Part shown: positions 8,547 to 20,656 of the stretch, one piece after another
Position numbering within the stretch: position 1 is the stretch's first letter
How the letters are laid out: each line of letters starts with the position of its first letter
Assembly (NCBI GenBank): GCA_016081115.2
Contig: CM071930.1
Span: 36,927,335 to 36,991,334, forward strand
Direction: 5' to 3'
Source of the DNA: Rehmannia glutinosa
Taxonomy: Eukaryota; Streptophyta; Magnoliopsida; Lamiales; Orobanchaceae
Length of the DNA: 64,000 nt
Program-made: the position numbers and the translations under genes
Notes under the pieces: generated by a model
Seen by the model: only the letters and a program-made list of their open reading frames with translations
Databases searched by the model: none
Told to the model about the DNA's origin: nothing

Positions 8547-10626
8547 TAGGTGCATATGTGTCTTTGATGAAAGCTCTTATACTTTTGGAATGGCCTTTTT
8601 TGAGTTCTAGGCCTTTGCCATTTGGGCTTATATTCCATAAGTCTATGCCGATAGTTCACATTATTCCAATCAGACTTGGCTTGGATATTTTCTACCATTC
8701 CCATCATATGTATTTCTCTTATAGATTTTTGGGGTTTTGGTAGCTCGCTTCTTCTTTACAGAGTATTTTTGTTTGGAGTTTCTTTGAGGAACTTGGTGAA
8801 TCTCTTCTCATTTGTCCTTTCAGCGCACTCAACTGGCAGTTGTTTTCCTTTTCCTTTATAACCAAGGCCGTTTGCTTGTTATTGTGTTTTGGAGTGAATG
8901 TGTGTGCAACATTTAGAGTTTTGGGTTTTTCGGACTCTTCATGACTTGAAGATCCTTTTTCCAAAATTACTTTTGAGGTTTGACATGGCACGAGGAGGAA
9001 TTAAATCCTAAGCTTTGTCTTGTCTCCACATTCTCTTTGACTCATAATAAGATCATCCAATGATTTAGATGTCTTAGTGAATGAGGCAATAACATTTTTG
9101 AGGTCATTCTCCTCTTCACTATAGCAAAGCATTTTTTCTGCTATTAATTTAGCATTTCAGCCTTTAAACTTTCATTCTCATCACTATTTGGCTTAGAGTA
9201 CTCGGCTCCTTAGTCGACTTTGAGTTTTGACTCTTGAGTAAATTTGTTTTCCTCATTCAATAGTGTGTGTGAGGATTTAATGTGTTCAAAATCTTTCATC
9301 ATTTTGCCTAATGAATCATAAAGATCGAGTGGGTGATGAAGTGTGTGTGTCATGTCACTATCATGGAGTCCGAGTTTGATGAGTTAGAGTGTACTTCATC
9401 TTCTTGGTCCGGTTGATCTTGTTCCTTGGCCATCAAGCGGATCGGGGCTTCTTCTTCAAAGTCACTTGAGTAGTCGGCTTCACTTTGCTCTCTCAATCAT
9501 TTATTTCTCTTGACTTGGTTGTTTTTTATGCCATCATTGCCTTTTTCTTTTCTTGTCTTCTTTCTCAAGACCTTTCTTTCTTCTTCATTCCTGTATTTGT
9601 TGACTACGAGGATATGAGCGATCAATGGCATAGTGACTGGTTGTCTACAGTTCCAACATAGATATTCAGCCTTTTGATCACTCTTTCCATTCTTGGATTG
9701 TCGCCCTTTGATACTCAACTTTTTGATGATCTGTTCTCTTCTTGTTGGCCTATCTTCCCTTGATTTGGAGGAGTGAGTGTCTTCCGGAAGATTCACCCTT
9801 TTCTCTCTTGTAGTTCTTATTGAAGAACTTGTTGAACCTTTTAACCATCGGGCTATTTCTTCGGATCAATAACTTCTTTGACCTCAGCTCTCTTCCCATC
9901 TTTAACAATTAGAGCAATTTGTTTTGGGTACAGTTGTCTCTTCCTGGTCTTTCCTTCTCACTCAAACTCGTAGGCTTTGAGGTCCGAGAATAATTCATGA
10001 TTGGATGTCTTTGATAGGTCCATGGAGTGTCTTAGTGCCATGACCTTCATTTCCCATTCATTTGGAAGACTTTTTAGGATCTTCATACACATTTCTTCTC
10101 GTGTATATTCCTTTCCAAGTGCGATGACTCATTTGTGATTTCGTGAACCGAGCATCCGGTTGATCCAGGTTCTCTCCCGAGATCATTTTGAAGTTCTCAA
10201 ATTTTTTGTACACTGACCACGATAATTTGTTTTCTTTGATTTGCTCACGAGCCTTCACAAATCAATGTTAGCTTGTCCTGCATTTCTTTAGCCATTTTGC
10301 ATGATTTGACTTTATTGAACATGGCTTTGTCCAAGGTTTTGTAAAGGATGTCCTTGGCTACATTGTCCAGGTTGTATCTTTTTTGTCATCATTTGTCCAT
10401 TCAGTTCTTGGTTTTCAACCATGACTGGTGCGGGAGCAACATCCTCTTCTCCTTCAATTGCAGCTCTTCTTCTTTTGTGTTCACCTTTAAGATTTGTAGT
10501 GGCCCATCTTCTATTACTATCCACATCTCATCATGTAATCTTTGATAGATGAGCTCGCATACGAATTTTCCAATCATCAAATTCTTCAATTGTGAACATA
10601 GGGATGCGTGTCAAATTTGCTTCCAT
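8547..10626 (-). pseudogene. Sirevirus S1 gag (degenerate)
   Basis: The minus-strand start at 10626 reads MEANLTRIPMFT, then EEFDDW, matching the gag start of S3 at 51971. Further along are REQIKENKLSW, KKFENFK, GENLDQ and DARFT (about 10060-10260), then SREDRPTRRE and a damaged zinc knuckle, CWNCRQP (about 9640-9700), where S3 keeps the complete CCHC. Many frameshifts and stops break it. The remainder to 8547 corresponds to the Ser/Glu-rich and coiled-coil end of gag and the spacer before protease. In an intact element Gag would build the particle. Confidence 0.75.
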
Positions 10627-10737
10627 GATAATAATTTTTAATGATAAAAAGAGTTTTGAAAGTTTAAGTACTAAAGCAGACTTTTAAAAATTTGGAGATC
10701 TAGTTCAGTAACTAGTGCGGAGGGTTCAATGAACCAA

Positions 10738-10751
10738 CCGCTCTGATACCA
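10738..10751 (-). other. Primer binding site of S1
   Basis: On the minus strand this reads TGGTATCAGAGCGG, two bases after the LTR end, and matches the Met-tRNA 3' end. Confidence 0.88.
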
Positions 10752-10753
10752 CT

Positions 10754-12320
10754 TGTAGGTCCCAAGGGGTGTAGGTGTAAGGTTTAGAAGGGGGGTTGAA
10801 TAAACCTTACCAAATTTTTGATTTAGTCCTTTTAAATATACGAGTTAATATAACACGGTGTGTCCTTGATGGACGGTCAATTTAGTCAATCAAGTAGAGT
10901 TAGTTTCTCAACGAGACTCAACCGAGCCTGTTGATGGAATAACTCGTTGTTGGCTCTAAATTAACTCAATGTGGTTTTGTTTTTTTGGAAGACTTAACAC
11001 CCTTAAGTTTGATTAAGCAAGAATTTAGTGCTTGGTTTAGTACTTGTAAATTATCAAGTGGATAGCAAATTTATCGTGAGATATAAGCGATTAAAAATGC
11101 AGGAATTAAACTTCGAAATGTAAATGACACAATGAAATTTTTATAGAGGTTCGAAGATGGGGTAATTCTTCTACTCCTCTCTTCTCCAACTCTGGAGGAA
11201 TCCACTAGGTAATGATCAAGTATACAAAGTGGTAACAGTCCGGATACAAGTCTTGATCACACGGTGACTTGATCCTTTGGGACTCGGTCCTGAGACGCCT
11301 TGATCACTCGGTGGCTTCTCGACGACGACTCGGCTTCTTCACAGGCGTGCGCCTTGCAACTACTGACTCACTTGCTCAAGCTCTTTGGATTTGATCACGA
11401 AGCCCTCCAAAAGCTTAAGACTTGGTTCGACCTTGAACCTTCCTACAATCCTTCGTGGAATGTAGACCCCTTGATTTTCGATATTTTCCTCTTCAACCGA
11501 TTGAAGTTGTCTTTCCTTCACGAGGTGAGTGTTGGATTGATGTCCTTCGTAGTGTAGGCTTGAGGATTGAGAATATTTGATTTTCTAATAATTGCTTGAA
11601 CGCGTTTTTGGTTGATCTATCTCTTATATCACTTGTGTCTCTCTTCTTTCTCAATTTAAACTCCTCGGCCTTTTATAGTGATCTTTCAAAAATTTGCCCG
11701 TTGAAGAGATAGGCTTATTTTTGAAAGTCACTTGCAATCGTTGGCTTGTCTTGTTGTTGATCCTTGGAATTGCCATTTCCTCGTATGAATTGTTCTTTCA
11801 CCTTTTCGAGTTCGACACGGTGTAGTGCTTCCCATTGGTTCATTCCAATTGCACGCTTCCTCGGGATCGAGCACTCGAGAAAGGTGGTATGGAGATATTA
11901 CTTGTTTAAGTAATTCTCTTGATTTACGTGCAACGGATCTTTTCTGATTATCTCGACATTGCATTTCCTTGCTTTCCTAGGTGACTTGGAGTCGACTTCC
12001 AATCATTGGATGACTCTTGTCACTTCAACTTGAGACTTGGCTTTTCTTGAGTTGACTTGGTCGATACTCCACTGTTGCATCTCACCGCTTCTTCTTGATA
12101 GAGTTCCGTCTACTCTTCTTTGCCATACTCAAATTGTCTCGCAATGAGTCTTCCTTCTAGTCTTGATTGTCTTCTTGCACGTTAGGGCGTAGGCCGACTT
12201 AACTCGCCTTGGCCGACTCTATTTAATACAAAGCGTTTTACAACAAGAATTGGGGTGCCAACTTTCTATTCTAAGTTTTACATGGCATTCATCAAAATCT
12301 AAACAATAAATTTCCTAACA
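10754..12320 (-). repeat. 5' LTR of Sirevirus S1
   Basis: A 1567-bp LTR, TGTTAGGAAATT to GGGACCTACA on the minus strand. It aligns with the S3 3' LTR start at 62753, the S2 LTR and the reverse LTR at 63346. A TATAAAA box lies at 11671-11677 (minus). Its end abuts LINE sequence at 12321, so S1 probably inserted into that LINE. Confidence 0.88.
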
Positions 12321-15300
12321 AAATCTTGTAACTCGGAAATAGAATGTTTACAACAGATGCCAACTGGCAACAAAGATCCATCCAAAAATGAGTAATATCC
12401 TTAGCATCTTCAAATCTTCAAAAACAGGGCAGACCAAGCAAACTCCTGCAAGCTTGAAAGCATATGAAAAGATGAGCCTCCATTGAAAATCTCCCTAGAG
12501 AAAATCACCTCCACACAATACAAGCAACAGACCCCTGCAAACAATCAGTGGCTTTGAGAAGGTCCATTAAGGGAAGTTCCTTTCGTCCACTCTAGCCAGC
12601 TTGAACTCCATCCATTCGGCCACAGCAAAATCCACCTACTCTTTATCCAAAATTTTGACTTTTTGAAACAACCAGAGATTTCTGCATTTCCATAACCACC
12701 TTAAGATATAAACAGATAATTAGAATTTATCAATGTAAACATCATCCCCCTTCCCACCCCAGCAAACCTTTTGCCACCAGGCAAAAAAGAATTTAGGCTC
12801 AGAGGGAAATCCCAGCAAATAATTGGGCAATTTTCCAAACAGTCTTGGCTCTAGAGCAAGAGAAGAAAATGTGGTCAATGTTTTCTTCAAACTTTCCACA
12901 AAGGCAGCAAATAGGGTCCACCGGAATCTTTTGGAGTAACAGGTGATCAACAGTAGGAAGGAAACCATGAATACATTTCCACAAAAAATGTTTAAGCTTA
13001 TGTTTAATATTAAGTTTCCAGCTTTTATTCCATATCCTAGCCAAAGAATCCCTCCCAGAACTAGGTTCAGGGTTATCAGAACACACCCTATTAGAATTTT
13101 GCAGGACCCAATAAGCAGACTTAACAGAGAAACTACCCTTCTTATCAAATTGCCAGAAGAGTCTATCTCTAGTTTTAGGTCCACTGATAGGAGTATCAAT
13201 GATTTTAGTAACATCAAGGGGACAAAAGTTGGCAGCAATAAGGTTGACATTCCAATCCCTACCATTCTCACACAAAAGATCATTCACCCAAATAAGATTG
13301 CACTCAGGAGACTGGGGATATCCTTGAAAGAAGGAGACTGGGGGAGCCAAGGTGACTCCTAAATTTTGATGGATTTGCCATCCCGAATCAGAAATCTAGA
13401 CCCTAACTTAAAAGTATTAACAGAACACACCCACCCTTTCCATAACCAAGAGTCCCATCCCTTAGAAGAAATAGAGAAAATACATTGATTAACGAAATAC
13501 CTAGCTTTCAAGAGTTTGCTGACTAGAAGATTGGGTTGGGTAGCCAATCTCCAAAGCTGTTTAGCCAAGAGGGTAAAATTATAGTCTTGGATGTCTTGGA
13601 ATCCCTGGCCCCCAAACTCTTTAGCCTTAGCCAATTTATCCCACGAGGCCTAATGAATTTTATGGCGGCCCTCCTTGTTAGTTCCCCACCAAAATGAGCA
13701 AGCCACTTGGTTCAGAGACTTGAAAATTCCCACAAGAAGTTTAAAGTCAGACATAATATAATTGGTAAGAGCTTGCATCACAGATTTAAGGAGGACCTCC
13801 TTACCAGTAGGATTGAGGAACGAATTTTTCCAGTTAAGGATTCTTTTTGGGGCAACATCAATGACATACTGGAAGGTTTCTTTTTAGATTTCCCAATGAG
13901 CATGGGGAGGCCAAGATACCTAGAACTAAGATGCTCTTTAACATTGCCCAACAATTAGCAGATCTAAGCCATAGTGGCAGATTGAGTGTTTTTGCTAAAG
14001 AAAGAAGAGGGCTTATCCAGATTTACAGTTTGACCAGAGAAAGAACAATATCTATCAACCAGAGACTTAACTATTCTAGCTTGAGAAGATTCAGCTTTGC
14101 AAAAAAGGATAGAGTCATCAGCAAAAAACAAGTGGGTTATAACTGGGGCATTTTTACAGATTTTAACACCATGAAAAGCAGAGTCAATCCTAGACTGCTT
14201 GATAAGGTTAGAGAGAGCCTCAGACAAGATAATAAAATGGTAAGGAGATAGGGGATCTCCTTATCTAATACCCCTATTGATATAGCCAGAAGTTTGCCCA
14301 TTGAGATTAAAGGAAAATGAGGTGGTGTTGACACAAACCATGATCCATCGCACAAAGTTGGATGAGAACCTCAGTTTCAGAAGAATGGAAGCCAAAAAAC
14401 TCCCACTCAACCTTGTCATAGGCCTTAGCCATGTCAATTTTAAGTGCCATAAATGAGTTCTTATTCTTCCTGAGGTTTTTAAGATAATGGAAACACTCGT
14501 GAGCAATCACAACATTGTCAAGAATTTATCTCTCATGAATAAATGTTAATTGGTTAGGACTAATACAGACATGGGGCATGGGTTTAATCCTATTCGCAAG
14601 AATCTTAGAAATGATCTTATAAAGCACATTACAAAGGCTAATAGGTCTGAAGTGGGAGATGAGAGAGGGGTTTTTAATTTAGGAATAAGAGTGATCAAAG
14701 TGTGATTAATATTCTTAGGCATTCTAGCACACACAAAGAAATCTTTAACAGCCAAGGAAATATCATTTTCAATAATAGGCCAGGCGGTTTGAAAGAAGAG
14801 AGGGGTCATGCCATCCATACCTGGAGCTTTTAATGGGTTGAAGTCAAATAATGCCTTCTTGATTTCTTGGTCAGTCACAGGGCAAGTGAGAATCCTGTTA
14901 ATAGTTGGTGTGATTGAGGTTGGCATCCTATCAAGAATTCCATCATCCTTCTGAGGTTTTGAGGATTTAAACAGATGACTATAAAAGTCAGAAATTTCCT
15001 TGCCAATCTCATCCCTTGTATTACAAACAGTCCCACCACTTCTGATAAGTCTCTCAATGCAATTAAATTTCCTTCTCATAGATGTGCATGCATGAAAGAA
15101 CTTGGTGTTTTGGTCACCTTCCTTGAGCCATTTGAGTCTAGATATTTGTTGCCAAAATCTCTCTTCATTAGAATAAGCAGTTTTCAGTTGAAATTTAAGA
15201 GCCCTCCATTCATTCCAATCCCTGTTCTCACCCTCCTCCATCAGTTTATCCATCCTGCTTTTGAGATTTTCAAAATTCGAATAGCGGCATTGTATTTCTT

Positions 15301-16185
15301 AGCTTGGTTCCATTTGAGACACTCCACTATGCAATTAGCAATCCTTCTCTGGATCAGAATAAGCGGTGTACCTCCCACCCCCTTGTTCCAAGCATTTTCA
15401 ATAACTTTGTTAAACCCCTCCATTTTAGTCCATCTAAGATCAAAGTAAAATCTTTTTTTCCTAGGGATCCCATCAGTCTCAGAGTCAATAAACAATAGGC
15501 AGTGATCATAGGCTTGTTTAGGAATGTGTTTAACCACCATATTAGGGAATTGTAACATCCATTGTGGGGATCCAAAGGCTCTGTCAAGCCTTTCCTCAAC
15601 GAATCCCTCTCCAATCCTATTGTTAGCCCAATTAAAAGGATACCAGTAAAACCAATATCTCCCATCATCATAAGACCAATGAGCCGTCTGAACCCCTAAA
15701 AACTATTCTTAGATCTCGAAATACCCCCTCTTATCTCATGTTGAGCCACCAAATCATTAAAGTCCCCACATAAAATCCAAAGGGTGCCCCACCTAGCTCT
15801 AGTTTGTAAGAGATAATCCCACTGGTAATGTCTCATTTGCAAATTAGTACTAGCATAGACAAGGATGACCCAAACTTTACCACAGTCCCCCTTCTTTTCA
15901 ATGAGCAACTCAATACAAAAATTTGTACAAATAATCTCATGGATAGTAATCTCAATATCTCAAAAGGCTAACAGCCACCCACTTCTACCATCAGGATCAA
16001 CACAAACCCATCTCTCATCAAGCTTAATTTTCTTACAAACAGTAGCAATAAATTTTTTGTTTTTTTGTTTCTGATAAAAGAACCACATCAGGAAGGTGGA
16101 GTCTGATGGACTCCTTGAAATGGGAAATTGTATAGGGCCCTCCCAGCCCTCTACAATTCCACACATATAAATTCATATTGACTTT
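12321..16185 (-). mobile_element. L1-type LINE 'A', minus strand, truncated at both ends
   Basis: Degenerate non-LTR retrotransposon. It begins on the minus strand at the ORF2 endonuclease start (NLYVWNCRGLGGP-like, about 16175) and lacks ORF1, a typical 5' truncation. It runs to 12321, where the S1 LTR cuts it, so its poly-A end is not visible. It is inserted immediately before the gag start of Sirevirus S2. Confidence 0.85.
12721..16180 (-). pseudogene. LINE ORF2: endonuclease, reverse transcriptase, zf-RVT (broken)
   Basis: Domains in order on the minus strand: the endonuclease/phosphatase fold start near 16175 and its GDFNDL motif near 15765; the pre-RT region (RFWQQISRLKWLKEGDQNTKFF, in two parts around 15150); the reverse transcriptase with LKAPGMDGMTPLFF near 14830, KIDMAKAYDKVEW near 14425 and the catalytic box HLFFADDSILF near 14110; then KEFGGQGFQDI near 13615, and a zf-RVT-type module (IKHKLKHFLWKCIHGFLPT, CCLCG, HIFFSC) at 12830-13010. 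ORF2 proteins nick target DNA and copy the element RNA there. Several frameshifts separate these blocks. Sequence from 12720 to 12321 is probably a decayed RNase H tail. Confidence 0.82.
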
Positions 16186-16547
16186 GAGAGTTAGATTTGC
16201 TTCCATGATAATAACTTGTGTTGCAAGAAAAGCTTTAAAACAGAAAATGTTGTATCTTTTGAAAAAGTATGAGATCTAGTTCAGTAACCAGTGCGGAAGG
16301 CTCAATGAAGAAATCGCTCTGATACCACTTGTAGGTCCCAATGGGTGATAAAGTAAAGTCTGGAAGGGGGGTTGAATAGACTTTACCAAAATTTTAATTT
16401 AGTCCTTTTTAGATTTTGAGTTATCTCAAGTCAGATGGATCCTTGGTGGATAGCTTAGTTTACTTGCACAGCAGAGTTAGCCACTCAATAGACTCGATTG
16501 AGTTGTTGATAGTATAGCACAGCTGATTCAGTTAACACTTTAAATAT

Positions 16548-17531
16548 TATTGGGATTTGGTCAAGCATCTTGCATGCAACGGGCTTTAAAAGAGGCGCGA
16601 GGCGCGGCCCGTGATTCGAACTCGTGAGCACTTGATTGCACAGTTAAAAAAAGAGCTTAAAGGATTTGATATGGACTACCAATACCAACAAATGCATCTT
16701 CTTTTCTGGTGCCTATTACATAGAAACTCTGAGGTTAAGTGTGCTTGGCCTGGAGTAGACATGGGATGGATGACCCCCGGGAAGCAATTTTCAGGGAGCG
16801 CATGAGTGAGGACAAAGAGTGCTAGAGAAGACTCATAGTGGTTTGTGGGGACTGTCGTCAATCCAGTAAAGCGCTTGTGGTCCAACAATTGGTATCAGAG
16901 CAGGTCACGGGTTCGAATTCCCTTGGAAGCACGCTGTAGTAGAGGTTGCCAGGAGAGGTGGAACTGAGATGTTGGCGTATCGGAGGTGAACGGACTAGAA
17001 CTGAAGGTAGGTTGCCAGGTGGTCAGAACTGAGATATACGGACTGGAATTGAAGGTGTAGATTGCTGGGTGGCCAGAATTTAGAGGTTGGCGTGACGCGA
17101 CGCTTGAACTGAAGAAGTTGGCGTTAGAACTGAGGAAGTTTGGCGGGTAGCGGAGGTTGCCAAGCACTGGAGCTGAGATGCTGGCAGGTGCTGGGAGAGG
17201 GATTGTTGGGATTTGGACAAGCATCCTGCCTGCAATGGGCTTTAAAAGAGGCGCGAGGCGCGGCCCATGATTCGAACTCATGAGCACTGAATTGCACAGT
17301 TAAAAGGAGATCTTAAATGATTTGAAGACAACCTATACCAACAGATGCATCTTCTTTTCTGGTTAGAAACTCTGAGGTTAAGTGTGCTTGGCCTGGAGTA
17401 GACATGGGATGGGTGAACCCCTAGGAAGCTATTTTCAGGGAGCGCGTGAGTGAGGACAAAGCGTGCTAGAAAAGAGCCTCTTTGGTTTATGGGGACAGTC
17501 GTCAATCCAGTAAAGCACTTGAGGTCCAACA
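16548..17531 (+). mobile_element. Complete TRIM (miniature LTR retrotransposon)
   Basis: The element is 984 bp with short LTRs at 16548-16887 (340 bp) and 17204-17531 (328 bp), starting TGTTGGGATTTGG (TA for TG in the left copy) and ending TCCAACA. The perfect 5-bp duplication AATAT is at 16543-16547 and 17532-17536. TGGTATCAGAGC at 16890-16901 is the primer site. A purine-rich tract, GGGAGAGGGA, at 17193-17202 precedes the right LTR. The ~316-bp inside region codes nothing; it consists of imperfect GTTGCC/GGAACTGA repeats. There is no gag or pol, so it depends on other elements. Confidence 0.9.
16890..16901 (+). other. Primer binding site of the TRIM
   Basis: TGGTATCAGAGC is two bases after the left LTR end. 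It is followed closely by GGGTTCGAATTCC, which looks like a tRNA T-arm/B-box sequence. Confidence 0.8.
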
Positions 17532-18800
17532 AATATTCAGTAGGCTTGGTTTTTACAGCAGAATACTTTCACCCGTGTTTGAAATATAATCTTTCAACAC
17601 TTATTTTAAGCTTAGTTTATTATCAGTTGACTTAACAAATTTAAACATACAGCAGTATAAGTATGCAAGAATAAAAGTGTGTTGAATATAAATGACACAA
17701 GCACTTTTATAGTAGTTCGAGGATGGGGTAATTTCTCTAATCCACTCTTCTCCAACCCCTGGAGGAATCCACTAATGTAACTATAACTTTGTTACAAAAT
17801 GGTGACAGTCCAAGCTGGCCCGTGATCACACAGCTGGCTCAGCTTCAGGGACTTAGCTTCTTCACAAAACAGTTGTCTTGCTACTTCAGCTCCTTAAAAC
17901 TCTTGGATTTGTTCACACAACCCTCCAATGAGTCTAAAACCTTTGGTTCAAATTGGAACCTTACTACACCTCCTTCAATCTTGGAGTGTAGACCCCTTGT
18001 TTTTTGAAACATGTTTTTCCACTTCAATAGGTTTGAAGTTGTCTTTCCTTCACTGAGTGTGTTGGATTGATTTCCTTAGAGTTTGTGCTTGAGGATTTGA
18101 ATAAAATGCTTGAAATATATTTTTTCTTGTGTTGCTTGATTTCTCTAGTGTGTCTCAGATTGCATAAATATCTTCTCTCTTGTATTCCTCAGCCCTTTTA
18201 TAGTGCCTGTTGGAAAAATATATTCATTGAAGAGATAGATGTATTTTTCAAACTACACTTTGAGGTTGTTGGCTTGCTTGTCTTGTCTTGCAGCTTTGAT
18301 GTAGACAGATCCTTGAATTTAATGCTCTGCAGCCTTTCCTTAAACTCTGTAAGTTTCAAGATACATCTTATTGGGTCCTTGCTTTTTGCACTCTTTCAGC
18401 AAAACAGCTTTAAGGTAGGCAGTCTGACACATGCCTATTTTCAGCAAACAATTGACTTTGCTTGACAACGGATCTCTTTAGCTTTCTTTGATCCTTTCTG
18501 CTGCATAACTCCGTTGACAGTCAACTCCACATATCTTGGAGCAACTCAGTTGTCAATCTACTGACTGAGGTAGCTTCTCTGTCACTTGATTGAGACTTGC
18601 CTTCACTTCACTCAGCTGCAACACAGTTGATTCTTCTTTTTGATCTTCAGTCGAGTCCTGCATTCTTCAACTTGGTTGTTTCTACTCAGCTTATTGAACT
18701 TTATCTATTATAAATTGATTTACAGTAGAATTAGGTTGTCAACTTCCTAATCTAAATTTTACATTGTATCATCAAAATCTAATACATAAATTTCTCAACA

Positions 18801-19030
18801 CAGAGAGAATCAGAAAATTTGAGGAATAGGATGGCATTAGTTCCAAACAATGAAAACACCATTATATATACAAGAACCTGTCATAGCCAACGTTGATGGA
18901 TTAGATACCGATGGAGATCTCGAACCAGGCCACTAACAACAAACTCTTAAAACTATAATTTCAAAAAGACGATGATACATAGATACTTATGAAACGAATG
19001 CAAACTATTGGAAGTGCAAAGTTGAAAACT
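18801..19030. other. No gene seen
   Basis: AT-rich sequence between the S2 LTR and the minisatellite. I see no ORF of note and no known repeat end. Confidence 0.4.
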
Positions 19031-19425
19031 TTGCAACAAAATTCAACTATATATTGTATAGAAGCTATTTATGTAGTGTAAAAAGAAATTAAATATGTTG
19101 TACAACATACCCAATTATTCAAAAGTTTCAAGGGTCATAAACTATGCAACAAAAATCAACTAACTATGCATTGTCTAGAATCTATCTATTTAGTGTAAAA
19201 AAAAAAACTAAATATGCAGTACATTATACGCAATTATGCAAAGTGTCATAACTAAACAGCAAAAATCAACTAATTATGTATTGTCTAGAAGTTATATATG
19301 CAGTGTGTAAAAACTAAATATACGGTATATTATATCGAGTTATGCAATAAGTGTCATAAAAAATAATTCAACAAAAAGTAACTATTTATGTGTTATCTAA
19401 TAGCTATTTAAGCAGCAAAAGAACA
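19031..19425. repeat. Minisatellite, about 113-bp unit, roughly 3.5 copies
   Basis: The unit begins TGCAACAAAAATCAACTA and includes ATGCATTGTCTAGAA, GTGTAAAAA, TAAATATGCAGTACATTATA and AAGTGTCATAA. Copies start near 19032, 19146, 19258 and 19369, the last partial. They differ by many substitutions, so the array is old. Confidence 0.7.
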
Positions 19426-19727
19426 CACTAACCATGTTAGATCCCAAAAAATAGAATAAAATTGAAAAAAAAAAAGTGCCCCTAAAATCACCCCATTAAA
19501 TAAAGCATATACAATTACATCCCATAAAATGCAGTTACAAAAAGTCATACGACTCCAAAAACAAAATAGTCCTTTTAGACAATTACTACAATATCCTTAA
19601 TTGAATTAGAAAAGGGAAAAATTATCTAAAATATTGAAACAATCACAACCGCCTAAAAATTCAAATCAACGATTAGGATTAGTCCATATTGTCTTGCCCT
19701 AGCAAAGATGCCTCATTTGAATCAATT

Positions 19728-19730
<3 letters not shown>

Positions 19731-19765
<35 letters not shown>
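19731..19765. repeat. (AT)n microsatellite
   Basis: An uninterrupted AT dinucleotide run, immediately left of the old foldback arm. Confidence 0.95.
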
Positions 19766-19767
<2 letters not shown>

Positions 19768-20656
19768 ACCTCCTGAAGTTTACGAGTTTTGCACAAAGCC
19801 TCATGAGACTCACCGCCGATGCAATATTCCACCGGAATTTTTCATGTGTCAGCACGTTGGGGCAAAATTATAATTTGACTCAAATTATACTAATGTTATT
19901 GCACATTACCATTGTTACTTTGTGATATAAACTTTGAGTGATTTACTCTTTGCCACCTCAATTAAAAAAATTAAAAAAAAAGTTATATGGATATACATTT
20001 ATTGTATATCTTTGTTAAATTTCTTGATCAAAAATTTAAAAAAATTAACTAGTATTCACTTCAATAAAATATATTATCAATACAACGATTTTATAATATA
20101 TTCCTTTTAACTGATTCAATTTACTTTTTTTTTTCATATCAAAATTAGGAAAAAAAACTATTTATATGAATTTTGAAATTAAAAATATAATAAATATATA
20201 CCCATGTCAATTTTATAATAATATAATTCATATTCAAAATTAAATTTATAATTCAAGTAAATTTAAAAAACATAAAAATATTGCAACTTTGATAAATTAA
20301 ATTATTTATATCTTAAAATATTATATAGAATTTTTAACATACTGTTCAAATTTTGTACTGCCTAATTTATTTTATTTTATTTTTTCTTTAGTTTTAACTA
20401 AACTATTTATGAAAATTCATTCTAATATATTAGAATTTATATTTGCCCGTGTATATTATTTTATTTGCCTTAAAATGGAAAATTATTGTTTATCTATATT
20501 TATTATTTGTAATTTGAAAAAAATAGATTAACATTAATTTCATATTTTTTAGTTTATAAACTAATAAAGTAAATCAAGGAAGTAGTCTATAATTCTACAA
20601 TTCTACAACAAATTAAGAAAGAAAAGATTATAAAATAATCTTATTGATAATATATT

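Larger units (their letters stand above)
1..12320 (-). mobile_element. Sirevirus-like Copia element S1, minus strand, split by element E
   Basis: Read on the minus strand this is the 5' half of a Sirevirus-type Copia element: LTR (12320 to 10754), Met-tRNA primer site, gag (10626 leftwards), then protease-side sequence continuing off the window at position 1. It is interrupted at 605-8540 by a complete younger LTR element flanked by the duplication AGTGCC. The sequences on the two sides of that insertion join to match one continuous stretch of the related plus-strand element S3 (about 54000), which shows that S1 was a single element before the insertion. The 3' half lies outside the window. 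Gag and pol frames are heavily broken, so it is not autonomous. Confidence 0.88.
16186..18800 (-). mobile_element. Sirevirus S2 fragment: leader and 5' LTR, minus strand
   Basis: 16186-16329 matches the S1 and S3 leaders: the gag start (minus strand ATGGAAGCAAATCT, about 16210), then the primer site at 16314-16327. The LTR follows. The gag body is cut off by LINE A. The flank at 18801 starts non-element DNA. Confidence 0.85.
16330..18800 (-). repeat. 5' LTR of Sirevirus S2, interrupted by a TRIM
   Basis: Minus-strand LTR starting TGTTGAGAAATTT (18800) and ending GGGACCTACA (16330). Removing the TRIM and one duplication leaves about 1482 bp, close to the 1567 bp of S1. A TATAAAA box lies at 18197-18203 (minus). 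Confidence 0.85.
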
